Source: Catonia carolina (Eukaryota; Arthropoda; Insecta; Hemiptera; Achilidae). From it: a stretch of 64,000 nt of DNA. Positions 1 to 10,900 of this stretch are shown here, in pieces; the first letter of the stretch is position 1; every line of letters starts with the position of its first letter. Position numbers and translations under genes: made by a program. The notes beneath the pieces are model-generated. The model saw nothing but the letters and a program-made list of their open reading frames with translations. It was not told the DNA's origin and ran no database searches. The stretch spans positions 8,656,883 to 8,720,882 of the forward strand of contig JAQMRL010000008.1 of NCBI GenBank assembly GCA_035578175.1. Reading direction: 5' to 3'.

Positions 1-588
1 AAACAGAAAATTGCTAATTACCACTAAACTAATCGTTATACAAAAAAATGTTTGAAATAAAAGTTGTGGGACTTTAAATTCTCTACAACTTTTATTACAT
101 ACATTTTTGTGCTAATATGCAAATTAAAGCCGCTATCTTAAAAACACAATTTTTTTTACAAGAAAACAGCCTACCCAAGAATTTCAGCAGACATGGCGCC
201 TATCCTATCTTGTAGAGCATAAAAAGTGTAGTAAATGAGGCGATTTTAAATAATAATAGGAGCAGTTTTTGAGAAAATTGCTAAAAAGTGAAAAATTACA
301 TGAATATACTACAACTTCTCGTTGACCAATTTTGATGAAAATGTTCATGTCAGGTCCGGTAGTAGCATCTAACTTGAGTTTTAAGTTTCAAGTTCGTACG
401 GTGTTCCATTCTTGAGATATTCTGTTCACACACACACACACACACCCACACACACCAACCAAACGCTAAAAACATGTTTTTTGGGTTCAGGGTGTCTGAA
501 AACATGTAGATTCGGTGAAAACTCATTACAAAAATTGACATGAAAACAATACTTTTCTTCCTATAAATTCATATAGGCAAGAGCAAAT
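1..588 (-). repeat. Family-1 repeat, truncated by window edge
   Basis: This is a minus-strand copy of the most abundant dispersed repeat in the window (called Family-1 here). It is recognised by the block of CA repeats at 427-450, the inverted 5' head at about 540-588 (ending in a degraded GGCAAGAGCAAATAAA) and the internal paired stretches that spell 'tacaacttttatt' and its complement. The full unit is about 930-950 bp; this copy runs off the left edge. No transposase is encoded; the superfamily is not recognised. Confidence 0.8.
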
Positions 589-589
589 A

Positions 590-840
590 AAAAACGAAAA
601 CAGAGTATCAGGGTCACATTATGCGTGGACCAAGGTATAAGATACTTCGCTCAATAATACAAGGCACAAGATTCAGAGGAAGAGAGTTGAGGAAAGAAGA
701 CAAATTTCTTGGTGGAAGAATCTTCGCGACTCATTTTGTTGTAATTTAGTGAAGCTGTTCACAGCTGCGGTTTCCAAGATTCGAATAACTGTCATGATTG
801 CCAACCTCTGGTCGGAAAGGGCACGATGAGTAGAGAAGAT
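590..840 (+). pseudogene. Non-LTR retrotransposon ORF2 C-terminal fragment
   Basis: The plus strand encodes fragments such as GHIMRGPRYKILRSIIQG and, after frame breaks, a stretch around 'NLWSERAR'. This is the pattern of the far C-terminus of insect LINE reverse transcriptases, where short Gly/Arg-rich segments follow the 'thumb'. It is short and interrupted, so it is a dead 3' fragment. The assignment rests on remembered family resemblance, not on an alignment. Confidence 0.45.
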
Positions 841-875
841 AGTGGTGAGTAACTAAGTTTTGACTGTAAAAGTAA

Positions 876-1806
876 TTTTTACTTTCTCTTGCTTATATGA
901 ATACATAGGAAGGAAAGTATTGTTTTCATGTCGATTTTTCAAAATCGAGTTTTCACTGGATCTATACATTTTCAGACCCCCTGAACCCAAAAAACATGGT
1001 TTTAGCGATTGCTCTGTGTGGGGGGGTGTGTGTGTGTATACAAAATATCTCAAGAACGGAACATTGTACGAACTTGAAATTTAAGTTACATACTATTACC
1101 GGATCCGACACGAACATTTTCATCAAAATCGGTCAACCGGAAGTAGTAGTTTATTTGTGTAATTTTTCACTTTTTTGTGATTTTCTTAAAAACTGGCCCT
1201 ACGATTTTTTTAAAAATTCGCTCATTTACTTAATTTTTTATGCTCTACAAGATAGGGTAGATACCATGTTTGCTGAAATTGTTGGCGAGGCTATTTTCAC
1301 GTAAAGAAATCGTTTTTTAAGATTACGGCTTTAATATGGATTTTAGTGCAAAAATTTATAAATTAAAAATGTAGAGAATTTAAAATCCTACAACTTTTAT
1401 TTCAAACATTTTTTTGTATAATGTTTAGTTTAGCGGTAATTAGCAATTTTCTGTTTTTTCTCACGAAAACATGTGAAAAATCAATTTTTTTAAGAATTCA
1501 GCATTAGTATGCATTTTACAACCAAAATATTTTATTATGTATATAATAAAATTTATAGGAAATTAAAAGATCTACGACTTTTATTTAGAGTATTTTTCTC
1601 TACAGAGCCTCGTTTAGCGTGAAAGAGTGATTTTCCATATTTTAAAGCCAAAATGAGGTTGATTTTCATTTTGCGTGTTTCACTCATGATTAAAATAAGG
1701 TTAGTTTTTTGTTTATTTCTAACGTTTTATTACTAATGTTAGGTTTATTGTTAATTATTTGCACTGGCAAGAGAAAGTTGTGTGAGTGTTTCCCACCAGA
1801 TTTTTA
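876..1806 (+). repeat. Family-1 repeat, near full length
   Basis: The copy starts with TTTTTACTTTCTCTTGC and ends with GGCAAGAGAAAGTTGTGTGA followed by a CACACCAGA-like tail, so ACTTTCTCTTGCC at the head is the inverse of GGCAAGAGAAAGT near the tail. A GT microsatellite follows a conserved segment at about 1010-1040. It ends only 19 bp from the splice donor of the 1826-1990 exon. Open stretches inside it change from copy to copy and are not treated as genes. Confidence 0.85.
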
Positions 1807-1825
1807 GTTTTAGAATCAAAGTTAC

Positions 1826-1990
1826 CTTTAACTTGAAAATAGCTTGAAGATCCTCTTGTCTACGTCGATCATAAGTACCAACTGTTTCTGAAAGTTCTGC
1901 TAATCTCGATTCCAAATTAGCAACACGTTTTTCATGCATTGCTGCTAATACTTTTGCTCTTTCTTGAGCTTCTACGACTCGTTCTTGTTC
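1826..1990 (-). CDS. GCC1: GCC1-like exon, sixth coding exon
   Basis: The acceptor is TTTGACGAACAG before 1990 and the donor is AAG|GTAACT after 1826. The 165 nt (55 codons, phase 0 at both ends) encode a charged coiled coil beginning EQERVVEAQERAK and containing VANLESRLAELSETVGTYD, which corresponds to the 'LSELLGTYEKAKQ' region of GCC1. The following exon lies outside the window. Confidence 0.85.
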
Positions 1991-4900
1991 CTGTTCGTCA
2001 AAGACAACACAAAAATTAGTTAATGAAACAAAACAATCAGTTAAGTACATTTGCATCGAGAGATTTCATAAAAGAAAAGTTAAAAAAAATATATTCTTAA
2101 TTTCTTGAATTTGAATTCCAGAAATCCCACATTTCCATAGCAGCAGATTTTTTCAGGACGCAAAAGCCTTTCTTTTTTTGTATTTTTCCCATCTGTTCTC
2201 ATTTTTTTACTTTCTCTTGCCTATCTATTATATAAAAGGACAACCATATCCTGGGTGATTCATTTATAGATCAACGCACAGCCGAAACTACTGACGCTAG
2301 AGACTTGAAATTTGGAAGATAGCTTTGTTATGTTGTGTAAGCGCGCACTAAGAAAGGATTTTGCAAAATTTTGATTTTAAAGGGAAGAAATCGCAAAAAT
2401 CCCCTCCACTGATGCGAGGATGCGGTTTAGCGCGAAGCGCTACGCTTATGTACTGGTTTTTCTCCGACACACATTTACCCCCTCCATAGGCATATCCCGT
2501 TGCATCCAGTATATACATTCTTCTCGCACGTGTAAATAGCAGATCAACTACAAAACTATAGCCATTTTCCCAGAAGTTAAATTGACTTTAACAACGATTT
2601 TAATCTGTGGTTTACTTTTGCCACTCCGGATGTTGTACTGTACGTAGTGTTTAACCTACTTACTTACTTACTTACTTACTTAACATCAGGGCGTTCAGGC
2701 CTAAACAGCCCCTCCTCACCGCGACCTAAAAGATCTTTTGTGATTGCCCCCATCCCTTATTTAGGCCAGACCCACACTTTCAATAAAGCGCAGGATCTGC
2801 CTGGGATCTAGTGCACTTACCTGGGAGGGTGTCAACACATCCTCACCCATCAGCGCTCTTCTTTTGCAGCCAACCACTTCGCAGCTGCATAAAATATGCT
2901 CAGCCTTCTCTTCTGCCTCATGACAGAATCTACATAGGCTGTCTCCAGCAACTCCTATCTTGGATAGATGATACCCAAGATTACAGTGACCAGTCATCAG
3001 GCCCACTACCCTCCTCAAGTCCTGTCTTCCTAGTCTATTACATATTCCAGCCTAGTGTTTAACCTAACACTGGATTTACATTTTAACCAGAATTAATTCC
3101 AGAATTGTTGTAATTAGTATAATAAGTGATATGTTTTTAATGCTTTATAGTATTATTACTTATTATTCAAGATACGGATTTCATTGCTTAGGTCACAATA
3201 ATGTATTTGACTGACATTGTAAAAATGATTTTTGCAACCGAACAATTAAAATTTAATTTAAAAAAAATGTGTCTCAACCAATTCAGTAAAATGCATACGG
3301 TAAAGTTATTTTCTTAAATCTAACTTAAATTAAAATAAAACAACAGTTATTTATGTAAATTCAGGCATTATGCTACTATAATCCCTCTTTTTTATTTGTT
3401 TACCATAAGGGTCGATTTACACACATCCGTCCACGTCCCGTCTCAGTTCCGTAATTCCGAGAAGACAAGTGTCAGTCACAGAAAAATATTCTTTCTTGAA
3501 AAATTAATGACATTGTCTACACTGAGCACCAGCACCGTCCCAAAACCGGCGCGTCAGTATTGTCGCCGTCACCGAACCGTCAAAACGATATTTTGTTTTT
3601 TACGGACGTATTTGTCTCTATGTAAAATGACTGAATGGAGTTTGACGAAAGGAAAACTGACGTACATGTGTGAATACTGTCATCATTTTTGACTTCGAGT
3701 GGCCGTACTGGTTCCGTTTCGGAACGGTGACGAGACTGATATGTGTGAATCGTTCTTTATACGTAATTCAAAAAAATTATATTTGTGACTTAAGTTATTA
3801 GCAAATTAAAATACAGAATCGTAGCGTTAAAATTGCATGGGCGAAGCCACGACGGGGAGCTATCTATTATATAAAAGATTTATAGATCAACTTAAGTTTT
3901 CTATGCTGTCGCTAAGAAAGGATTTCGCAAAATTTTTATTTTAAATGGTAGAATTCGCAAAAATACCTTCCCATAAGAAATACAGAGAGTATACTTAAAC
4001 AGCTGATTCTTTGTTTACGTTTGCGTGTGCGAAGCCACGCGGGACCCGCTAGTATGAATATATAGGAAGGAAAGTATTGTTTTCATGTCGATTTTAAGAA
4101 ATCGAGTTTTCACCGGATCTATACGTTTTCGGACCCCCTGAACCCAAAAAACATGTTTTTAGCGATTGGTCTGTGTGTGTGAACAGAATATCTCAAGAAC
4201 AAAACAACGTACGAACTTGAAACTTAAGTTACATACCACTACCGGACCTGACACGAACATTTTCATCAAAATCGGTCAAACGGAAGTAGTAGTTTATTCG
4301 TATAACTTTTCACTTTTTTGCAATTTTCTCAAAAACTGGTCCTACGATTTTTCTAAAAATCGCCATATTTACTCAATTTTTTATTCTCTACAATATAGGG
4401 TAGGCGCCATGTTTCCTGAAATTCTCGGTGAGGCTGTTTTTACGTAAAAAAAAGTGTTTTTTTTAAGATTACGGCTTTAATATGTATTATAGCGCAAAAA
4501 TTTATATAATAAAAGTTGTAGAGAATTTAAAGTCCTACAACTTTTATTTCAAACAATTTTTTGTATAACGCTTAGTTTAGCGGTAATTAGCAATTTTCTG
4601 TATTTTTCTCACGAAAACGTGTGAAAAATCGATTTTTTTAAGATTTCGGCCTTAGTATGCATTTTACGACAAAAGTATATAATTAAATTTATAGAAAATT
4701 AAAAGATCTACATCTTTTATTGAGAGCATTTTTCTCTGCGGAGTCTAGTTTAGTGAGAAAGAGTGATTTTCCGAATTTTTAAGTCAAACTGAGTTCGATT
4801 TTCATTTTTCGTCTTTCATATATGATTAAAATTAGGTTGTTTATTTCTAATTTATAGGTTAGTTTATAATTTATAGGTTAGTTTTTTGTTTATTTCTAAT

Positions 4901-7900
4901 GTTTTATTACTATGTTAGGATTATAGTTTATTATTTGCAATGGCAAGAGAAAGTTGGGTGAGTGTTTCACACCAGATTTTTTTTTTATTAACTAGGCTGT
5001 TTTTTCTCTTTTAAGAAATAGGGAGTAATTTAAATTTATACTGTACTGAAATTGTAATATTTTCAATATGAAAATATCAATGAAAATCTAAGATAAATTA
5101 TTACTATGACGAATGAAACCCAATTGAATTATATTAAATTTGACTTTGTTAAATTAAATAAATTTGAATAAACTATATTTAACACATGAATAACATAAAA
5201 GAAACATCTCGTGTGAAACACTCACACAACTTTCTCTTGCTAATGTAAATAAAAACCTTATTTTATAACCTATGTTTATTTATTAGTAAACAATATAAAA
5301 TGAAAAACATAACCTAATTTGAATCATGAGTGAATGATGCTAAATTAAAATCAACCTCTTTAGAAATTAAAAATACGGAAAATCAGTAATGACCTCTATA
5401 AACTAGGCTCTGTGCAAAAAGATGCTTAAAATATAGGTTGTAGGTTTTTAATTTTCTATAACTTTGATTGTATATGCTTTTGTTGTAAAATTCATACTAA
5501 GGCCACGATCTTAAAATATTACAAGAGGGGACCCAAAAGTAATGAGACTTTCTGTATAGATTTTTTTTTATCATTATTTTCACACCAAAATTTGATCGCC
5601 TTCAAAGTATGCACTTGTCAATCCTTTTTTTCAAAACAATTTTGAAACTCACTAATTGAGATGTCCTTTAAGTCCTCCAGCAATTTTTATTTCACTTCTT
5701 CCAAAGTCCCAAAACATATCCCTTTCATGTTTTTTGTCAGTCTAGGGAACAGAAAGAAGTCACAGGGAGCCAGGTCAGATGAAAAATCAGGATCATCAGA
5801 TTTTTGCTCAGAAACTGCTTCACAGACAACTATGTATGTTATTGTGGAGGAAGATCCAGTCCCCTGTGTGGCAAAGATCTGCCTTTTTCATCCTGATACT
5901 ATCTCGCAACCTTTTCAAAACCTCTATGTAGAAATATTGGTCAACTATTTGGCCTGGAGGAACAAACTCAGTGGGAAAGATACCTCTAAAATCAAAAATA
6001 CCATTGGTCCTTAAGGTTAAAGGACACCCAGAATGAGGTTGGTCTTCAATCGATCTTTCCCCCTTTTGAAATGCGAAAACCAGCGGTAGACCCAAATTTT
6101 ACTCAATACATTTTCCTTGTAAACTATTTGGAGCATTGCAAGAGTTTCTACAGCAATTTTACGCACTCACTGAAAGGGGAAACCTTGTTTCACTTAAAAA
6201 CCACTACAGACGAACAGGTAGACTCACAGAGACGAGACTTCGCATATTGACTCAGGAAAAGTTTCTCTACCTCTACAAGAGCCCACCACAGAGAACTCAT
6301 TCCTCCAACTCACTTCTCACCACAGCCCGAGTCTCGTTACTTTTGGATCCAACATTATATTAAGTAGTTTTGGCACCAGAACAAAACACGTTTACCTCAT
6401 ATAGTTACTTGAGTCACGAGTTTGTCTTTGGTTTTAATGAAAGGTAAAGGGAAAAAGCATCAGTGCGCATGCACGACTAGACATGCTTTGGTATCAGTTC
6501 ACCACCACAACAACGTAAACTATACTTAAAGAACATTCAGTACATCGCAGAACGTTTTGAAGGTTACTGTAAACGAAAATGTCAATTTCTCAAAAACGGG
6601 GTCCAACTGTTCACATTGTTGAACAAAAATTGATATGCAATGAAATAAAATGCTGTGAAGTTGAAGCTAAACAAAAATACCTTTCCATGCCTCTTAACAA
6701 AAGCTGTGAGCGAGCGGCAAACTACTGTGATGTTTTCTTTCCATAATTTGAAATATGTTGTTGTTAGGGTTAACAGCCGAAAGGCTGGTTTGAACCTCTA
6801 GAGGTTTTACTAAGTAAAACGAGGAGTGAGGTGGTTTACTATTGCCTTCCTCACTGAGTGGAAAAGTACGCTTATCAGCATGCCGGGCCCTCTGAAAAGC
6901 ACATATTTTCCACTCTGTAAATGACACCTTCACTTCATTCACCACAGGGTCTGGCTGTACAATGAAATTCATTACTTTCAGAGGAGATAACTCTGATTAG
7001 TGTCTTTTATACCTCTACCTCTTCTGTTCTTAAATGATTCAGTCATTTAATTGGCTGACCATGTGATAAGAAACAGAACTATTTATTTTAGCCCTGCAAC
7101 GAACAGATTGAGTGTAAATAATTTGACACTCCACCTGTCTGAATTTGAAATATAAAGAAGAAAGTTAAAGACGGTGAAGAAGATAATTCTTCATCAACAG
7201 TTTTTTTTGACACCTGGTAAAAAAAGGAAACGGTTATATCAATAAGAAAGTGATGCCGACATATGAAAAGTTATTACCGGTTTCGAAATAAGAGCTAAAG
7301 TTTTGTTGGAAACTTTGTAATTTAAGAAAAGTTTTAAAGGAAATGCGGATTAAGTGGAAAAAAGTGTCAGTCACAAGGAAGTGTAATAATTGAAAGGCAA
7401 CATGTGGTTAACAAATGTTGCAATTGCACGGTAGTAAAATATAGTGTTTCACTGTTGAGGTTGGCAGCACTGCAGATTTATTTTCCCTTCCTCACAGCCC
7501 ATCCATACGCAATTCTCGCAGGCATTCTTGCGACTCACTATCTGTATGAATACTTTCTCAGTATATTATACCGGGTGACTCATTTAACCCTAGAAAGCTA
7601 ATGTTATCAAAAAGTTTCATTAAAGCTAATGTATCGTAAAATTTACGACTGATGGTATATTTAAAAAAAAATTGTTTTAGGCGAATATACTTATTTTTAT
7701 TAAATATTACAATTAAAAGTGCATACCTTAAAATATTGTTTTATGCTATGAAAGGTTTTTAAAGTTCTTCAGCACACTCAACACAACACTTTGCACGATG
7801 CTCAGCACAAATCGGCTTGTTGCACGCACGGCAGTACACGGACGCCATTCTGCTCTTGGCAGATGGACTTATCTTGCAAATTTTTCTTGCACCTTGTTCA

Positions 7901-10900
7901 GAATGGCCAAATTGAGGTTTTGCCAATGGTACACTCAAAATATCCGCAATGGATTGTCGGAGTCGCCTTTGTAAATTTGGGGTTTCCAAACGTACTCCTA
8001 ACCACGGTGCCCTGGTTCATAATGAAGTTCTTTTGCAAAATCTCGTCTTGACTTTGGTTTCTGGCCCAGCTTAACAATATTGTGGACATAAATCACACAA
8101 GAATTTACCAATATGATGTATGTTTATCATACCGAAAAACATACAGACTGGCCACCTTCTGGTTTTTCGGCTACACAACATTTGGTTGTACATTTGGTCC
8201 AAGGAGTCCACTGCCCCTTTAGTCGCGTTGTATGTTTCAATAATGTGAGGTTTTTTTTTGAACAGGATTCACAGTAGGTTTTTCATGTACTTAAAGTAGA
8301 TTTCATCACGAAAAACTAACTTTGTACAGAAAAAAATCATAAAAAATATTTAACTAAATAAACAAAACATAGGTACGGTAAGGCTAATGAGTCGTACAAT
8401 TTACGAGCTGTATTCCAAAAATGGACTGACAGCTGCACTGATTGCAGACGAAAGCATGCCTGGACGGGCCAGTGTGATATATGAGTAGACCAAAAAGGAC
8501 GAGTCTCTTGCTCGCCGCTTCAAGGGGAGGGAACTAAAAAACTGATTCGCGCTCGTAGGAAATACGATACATTAGCTTTCTAGGGTTAAAAGTAGCCTGC
8601 CGCTCGAGTAATTTAATTTATAGCCGTTTTGTAGGGCCCATATTTTTTCATGAAACTGTAAATAGCGATGTGTACGTCAGAATTTTTAATGAATTTCATT
8701 AACAGTTAACCAACGATGAACGCGAGTACAATTTTTTCCAGCAAGATGGTGCAACATGTCACACGTCTCGCCAGTCCCTATCTCATATCAATCAGGCTTT
8801 TCCCATGCGAGTTGTTAGTAAAGATGCGTGGTCTCCTCGTTCACCCGATTTGAGTATGTGCGATTTTTTTCTGTGGGGTTATTTAAAAAGAATTGTTTAC
8901 CAAACAAACCCCCACAGTATACATGAGCTAAACAATAACATCGTGGCAGCCATCCAAGCTATAGACGTTTCCGTATTGCGTCGTGTGTGCATTAATAACA
9001 TTGAACGAGCGCAAAAATGTGTAAGCGTTCAAGAACGCCACTTTCAGCATCTACTGTAAAGGTGAAGTTGAAATTTGTATATAAATTTTAAATAAACATG
9101 TAAAATTATGTATTAAGTAATTCTACTTATTCATTTACTATTTGAATCCAATTGAGTGCCGAAGGCCGCTGTTAAATGCAGCGGGCTACTTTTGAATGAA
9201 TCACCCGGTATTACAGCATGGGAAAGTAACGAACTTACACGTTGTATATCGACGACATGTTGTTGTTTCATGGTGCTCATTTCTTCTTGAAGTAAAGCAA
9301 GCACAGGACCTGAAGTATCTTTTTCTTTATTTAATTTGTGTTTCAAACCCTCCAATTGGTTCACCAATTCCTTTTCTTTGCTGTCGACTGAACTTTGCAG
9401 GATACCTAACTCTCTCCGTAGATCTTCACCATTCGTTTCTGCTTTTTCTCGACAGCTACGTTCTTCTGCTAGTAGTTTTTGCAATTCCCTGTCAATAGAA
9501 CAAACAAATTTTAAGATTAACAAATACAGGGAGTTTTAAAAACGACTCACCTTGTTTTCAGTTGACATGAATGTAGTACAAATAATTATTACTATTTCAT
9601 GCAACAATATTTAGATTCCAATGACACCACTAATAACTTTATAACAGACTAGTGATACCCGGCGTGCCAGCAAATATTACCAGCAATATTTTAAAAAAAC
9701 ATGTAATTAATGACAACTGTGAAATTAATTTGTTTTAGTTAAATTAATGCTATTGGATAAACAATATTCTTTGTTCAAAAATAAATCTTTATAATGCATC
9801 CTGCAGTTTTAAATATTTCTATTTCATATAATGAATTAATACAATAATTTCACTAACCTTCTTTTTAAACTGCGTTACCTTTATTTCAATTTTCACTTAC
9901 ACGTGTTTCGGTGGATCCACCATCATCAGAGTAAATAACATATAATTGAAACTAAAAACATTATTTATTAAAAATCTATAGAAGATGATACATCTTCAGT
10001 CACTTGTATAAAACTGATCTAAAATCAATTTATTTTAATTTATCCCTTCTCATATTTACTGTAGATAGCAGCAGCAGTCAATATCACTTCATCATTCCTA
10101 AATTTCACCTGTTCATTTCAAGAAGAAAAACATAAATTTGGTAAAATAGATGAACATTTCAATATAATAGAACAATGTAATATAGAAAATAAAAATAAAA
10201 TTGAAAAATATGAGATGTTCCACATTTATAAATATTTAAAAGAGCAAAAGCAGGACATTTTGAATGAACAGGTGAAATTTAGGAATGATGAAGTGATATT
10301 GACTGCTGCTGCTATCTACAGTAAATATGAGAAGGGATAAATTAAAATAAATTGATTTTAGATCAGTTTTATACAAGTGACTGAAGATGTATCATCTTCT
10401 ATAGATTTTTAATAAATAATGTTTTTAGTTTCAATTATATGTTATTTACTCTGATGATGGTGGATCCACCGAAACACGTGTAAGTGAAAATTGAAATAAA
10501 GGTAACGCAGTTTAAAAAGAAGGTTAGTGAAATTATTGTATTAATTCATTATATGAAATTGTACTTTTATTTAGAGTATAAATATATATATTTTTTTAAT
10601 TTTTACCAATTAAAAGAAAATTAAAAGAAATTAAAGAAACGCAGAACTTTACTTTTATAAAATACTCAACAATACAATATCGTTTCTACATAATAAAATA
10701 CAATAAAATTATTATGTGATGTTGCCACCAGCTGATCCTTAGCACCACGTCGCTATTTGCTAATTCATGTGATTTTGAATCACATCAGCTGGTTTAAAAG
10801 CAGCAGATATTTTATCTAACCTCATAAAAGCCTTAATGTACGATATAAACATTATTTTCAACCCTTTAGAGGTTGAAAATGCGGCCAGCCGCATTGGTGT

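Larger units (their letters stand above)
2224..3862 (+). mobile_element. Helitron-like element A (non-autonomous)
   Basis: The element begins TCTATTATATAAAAGG directly after an A that belongs to an interrupted Family-1 copy, and carries the subterminal text 'gatcaacgcacagccgaaac...gacttgaaatttgg' typical of insect Helitron 5' regions. Its 3' boundary at about 3862 (GCGAAGCCACGACGGGGAGCTA) is immediately followed by a second Helitron start. It has no Rep/helicase ORF and itself carries a LINE fragment (2665-3055) and a possible MITE (3408-3755). Confidence 0.6.
7571..9208 (+). mobile_element. IS630/Tc1/mariner-type element carrying a piggyBac insertion
   Basis: The ends CCGGGTGACTCATTT and AATGAATCACCCGG are inverted and sit between TA dinucleotides (7569-7570, 9209-9210). 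It is interrupted at its internal TTAA by the piggyBac element 7588-8585. The plus strand after the insertion encodes only a transposase C-terminus. A shorter relative with the same ends lies at 17608-18230. Its right end is 30 bp from the splice donor of the 9239-9488 exon. Confidence 0.85.
9776..10559 (+). mobile_element. Penelope-like fold-back element with two opposed hammerheads
   Basis: Two arms of about 290 bp (about 9828-10120 and 10263-10559) are inverted copies of each other around a short centre. Each arm carries a hammerhead motif (9892-9935 minus, 10445-10488 plus). The centre and right arm encode the 3' end of a Penelope-like ORF on the plus strand. The outer left text (ATAAATCTTTATAATGCATC) recurs at the ends of other copies. 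Confidence 0.75.

Noticed and set aside
427..450. CA/GT microsatellites as separate features
   Set aside because: They sit at the same place in each Family-1 copy, so they are part of that repeat.
4166..4447. Recurrent ~95-codon ORFs inside Family-1 copies (also at 996, 14744, 31949)
   Set aside because: They share sequence only because the repeat does; start and length change by copy, they contain the GT microsatellite as Cys/Val runs, and no domain is recognised.
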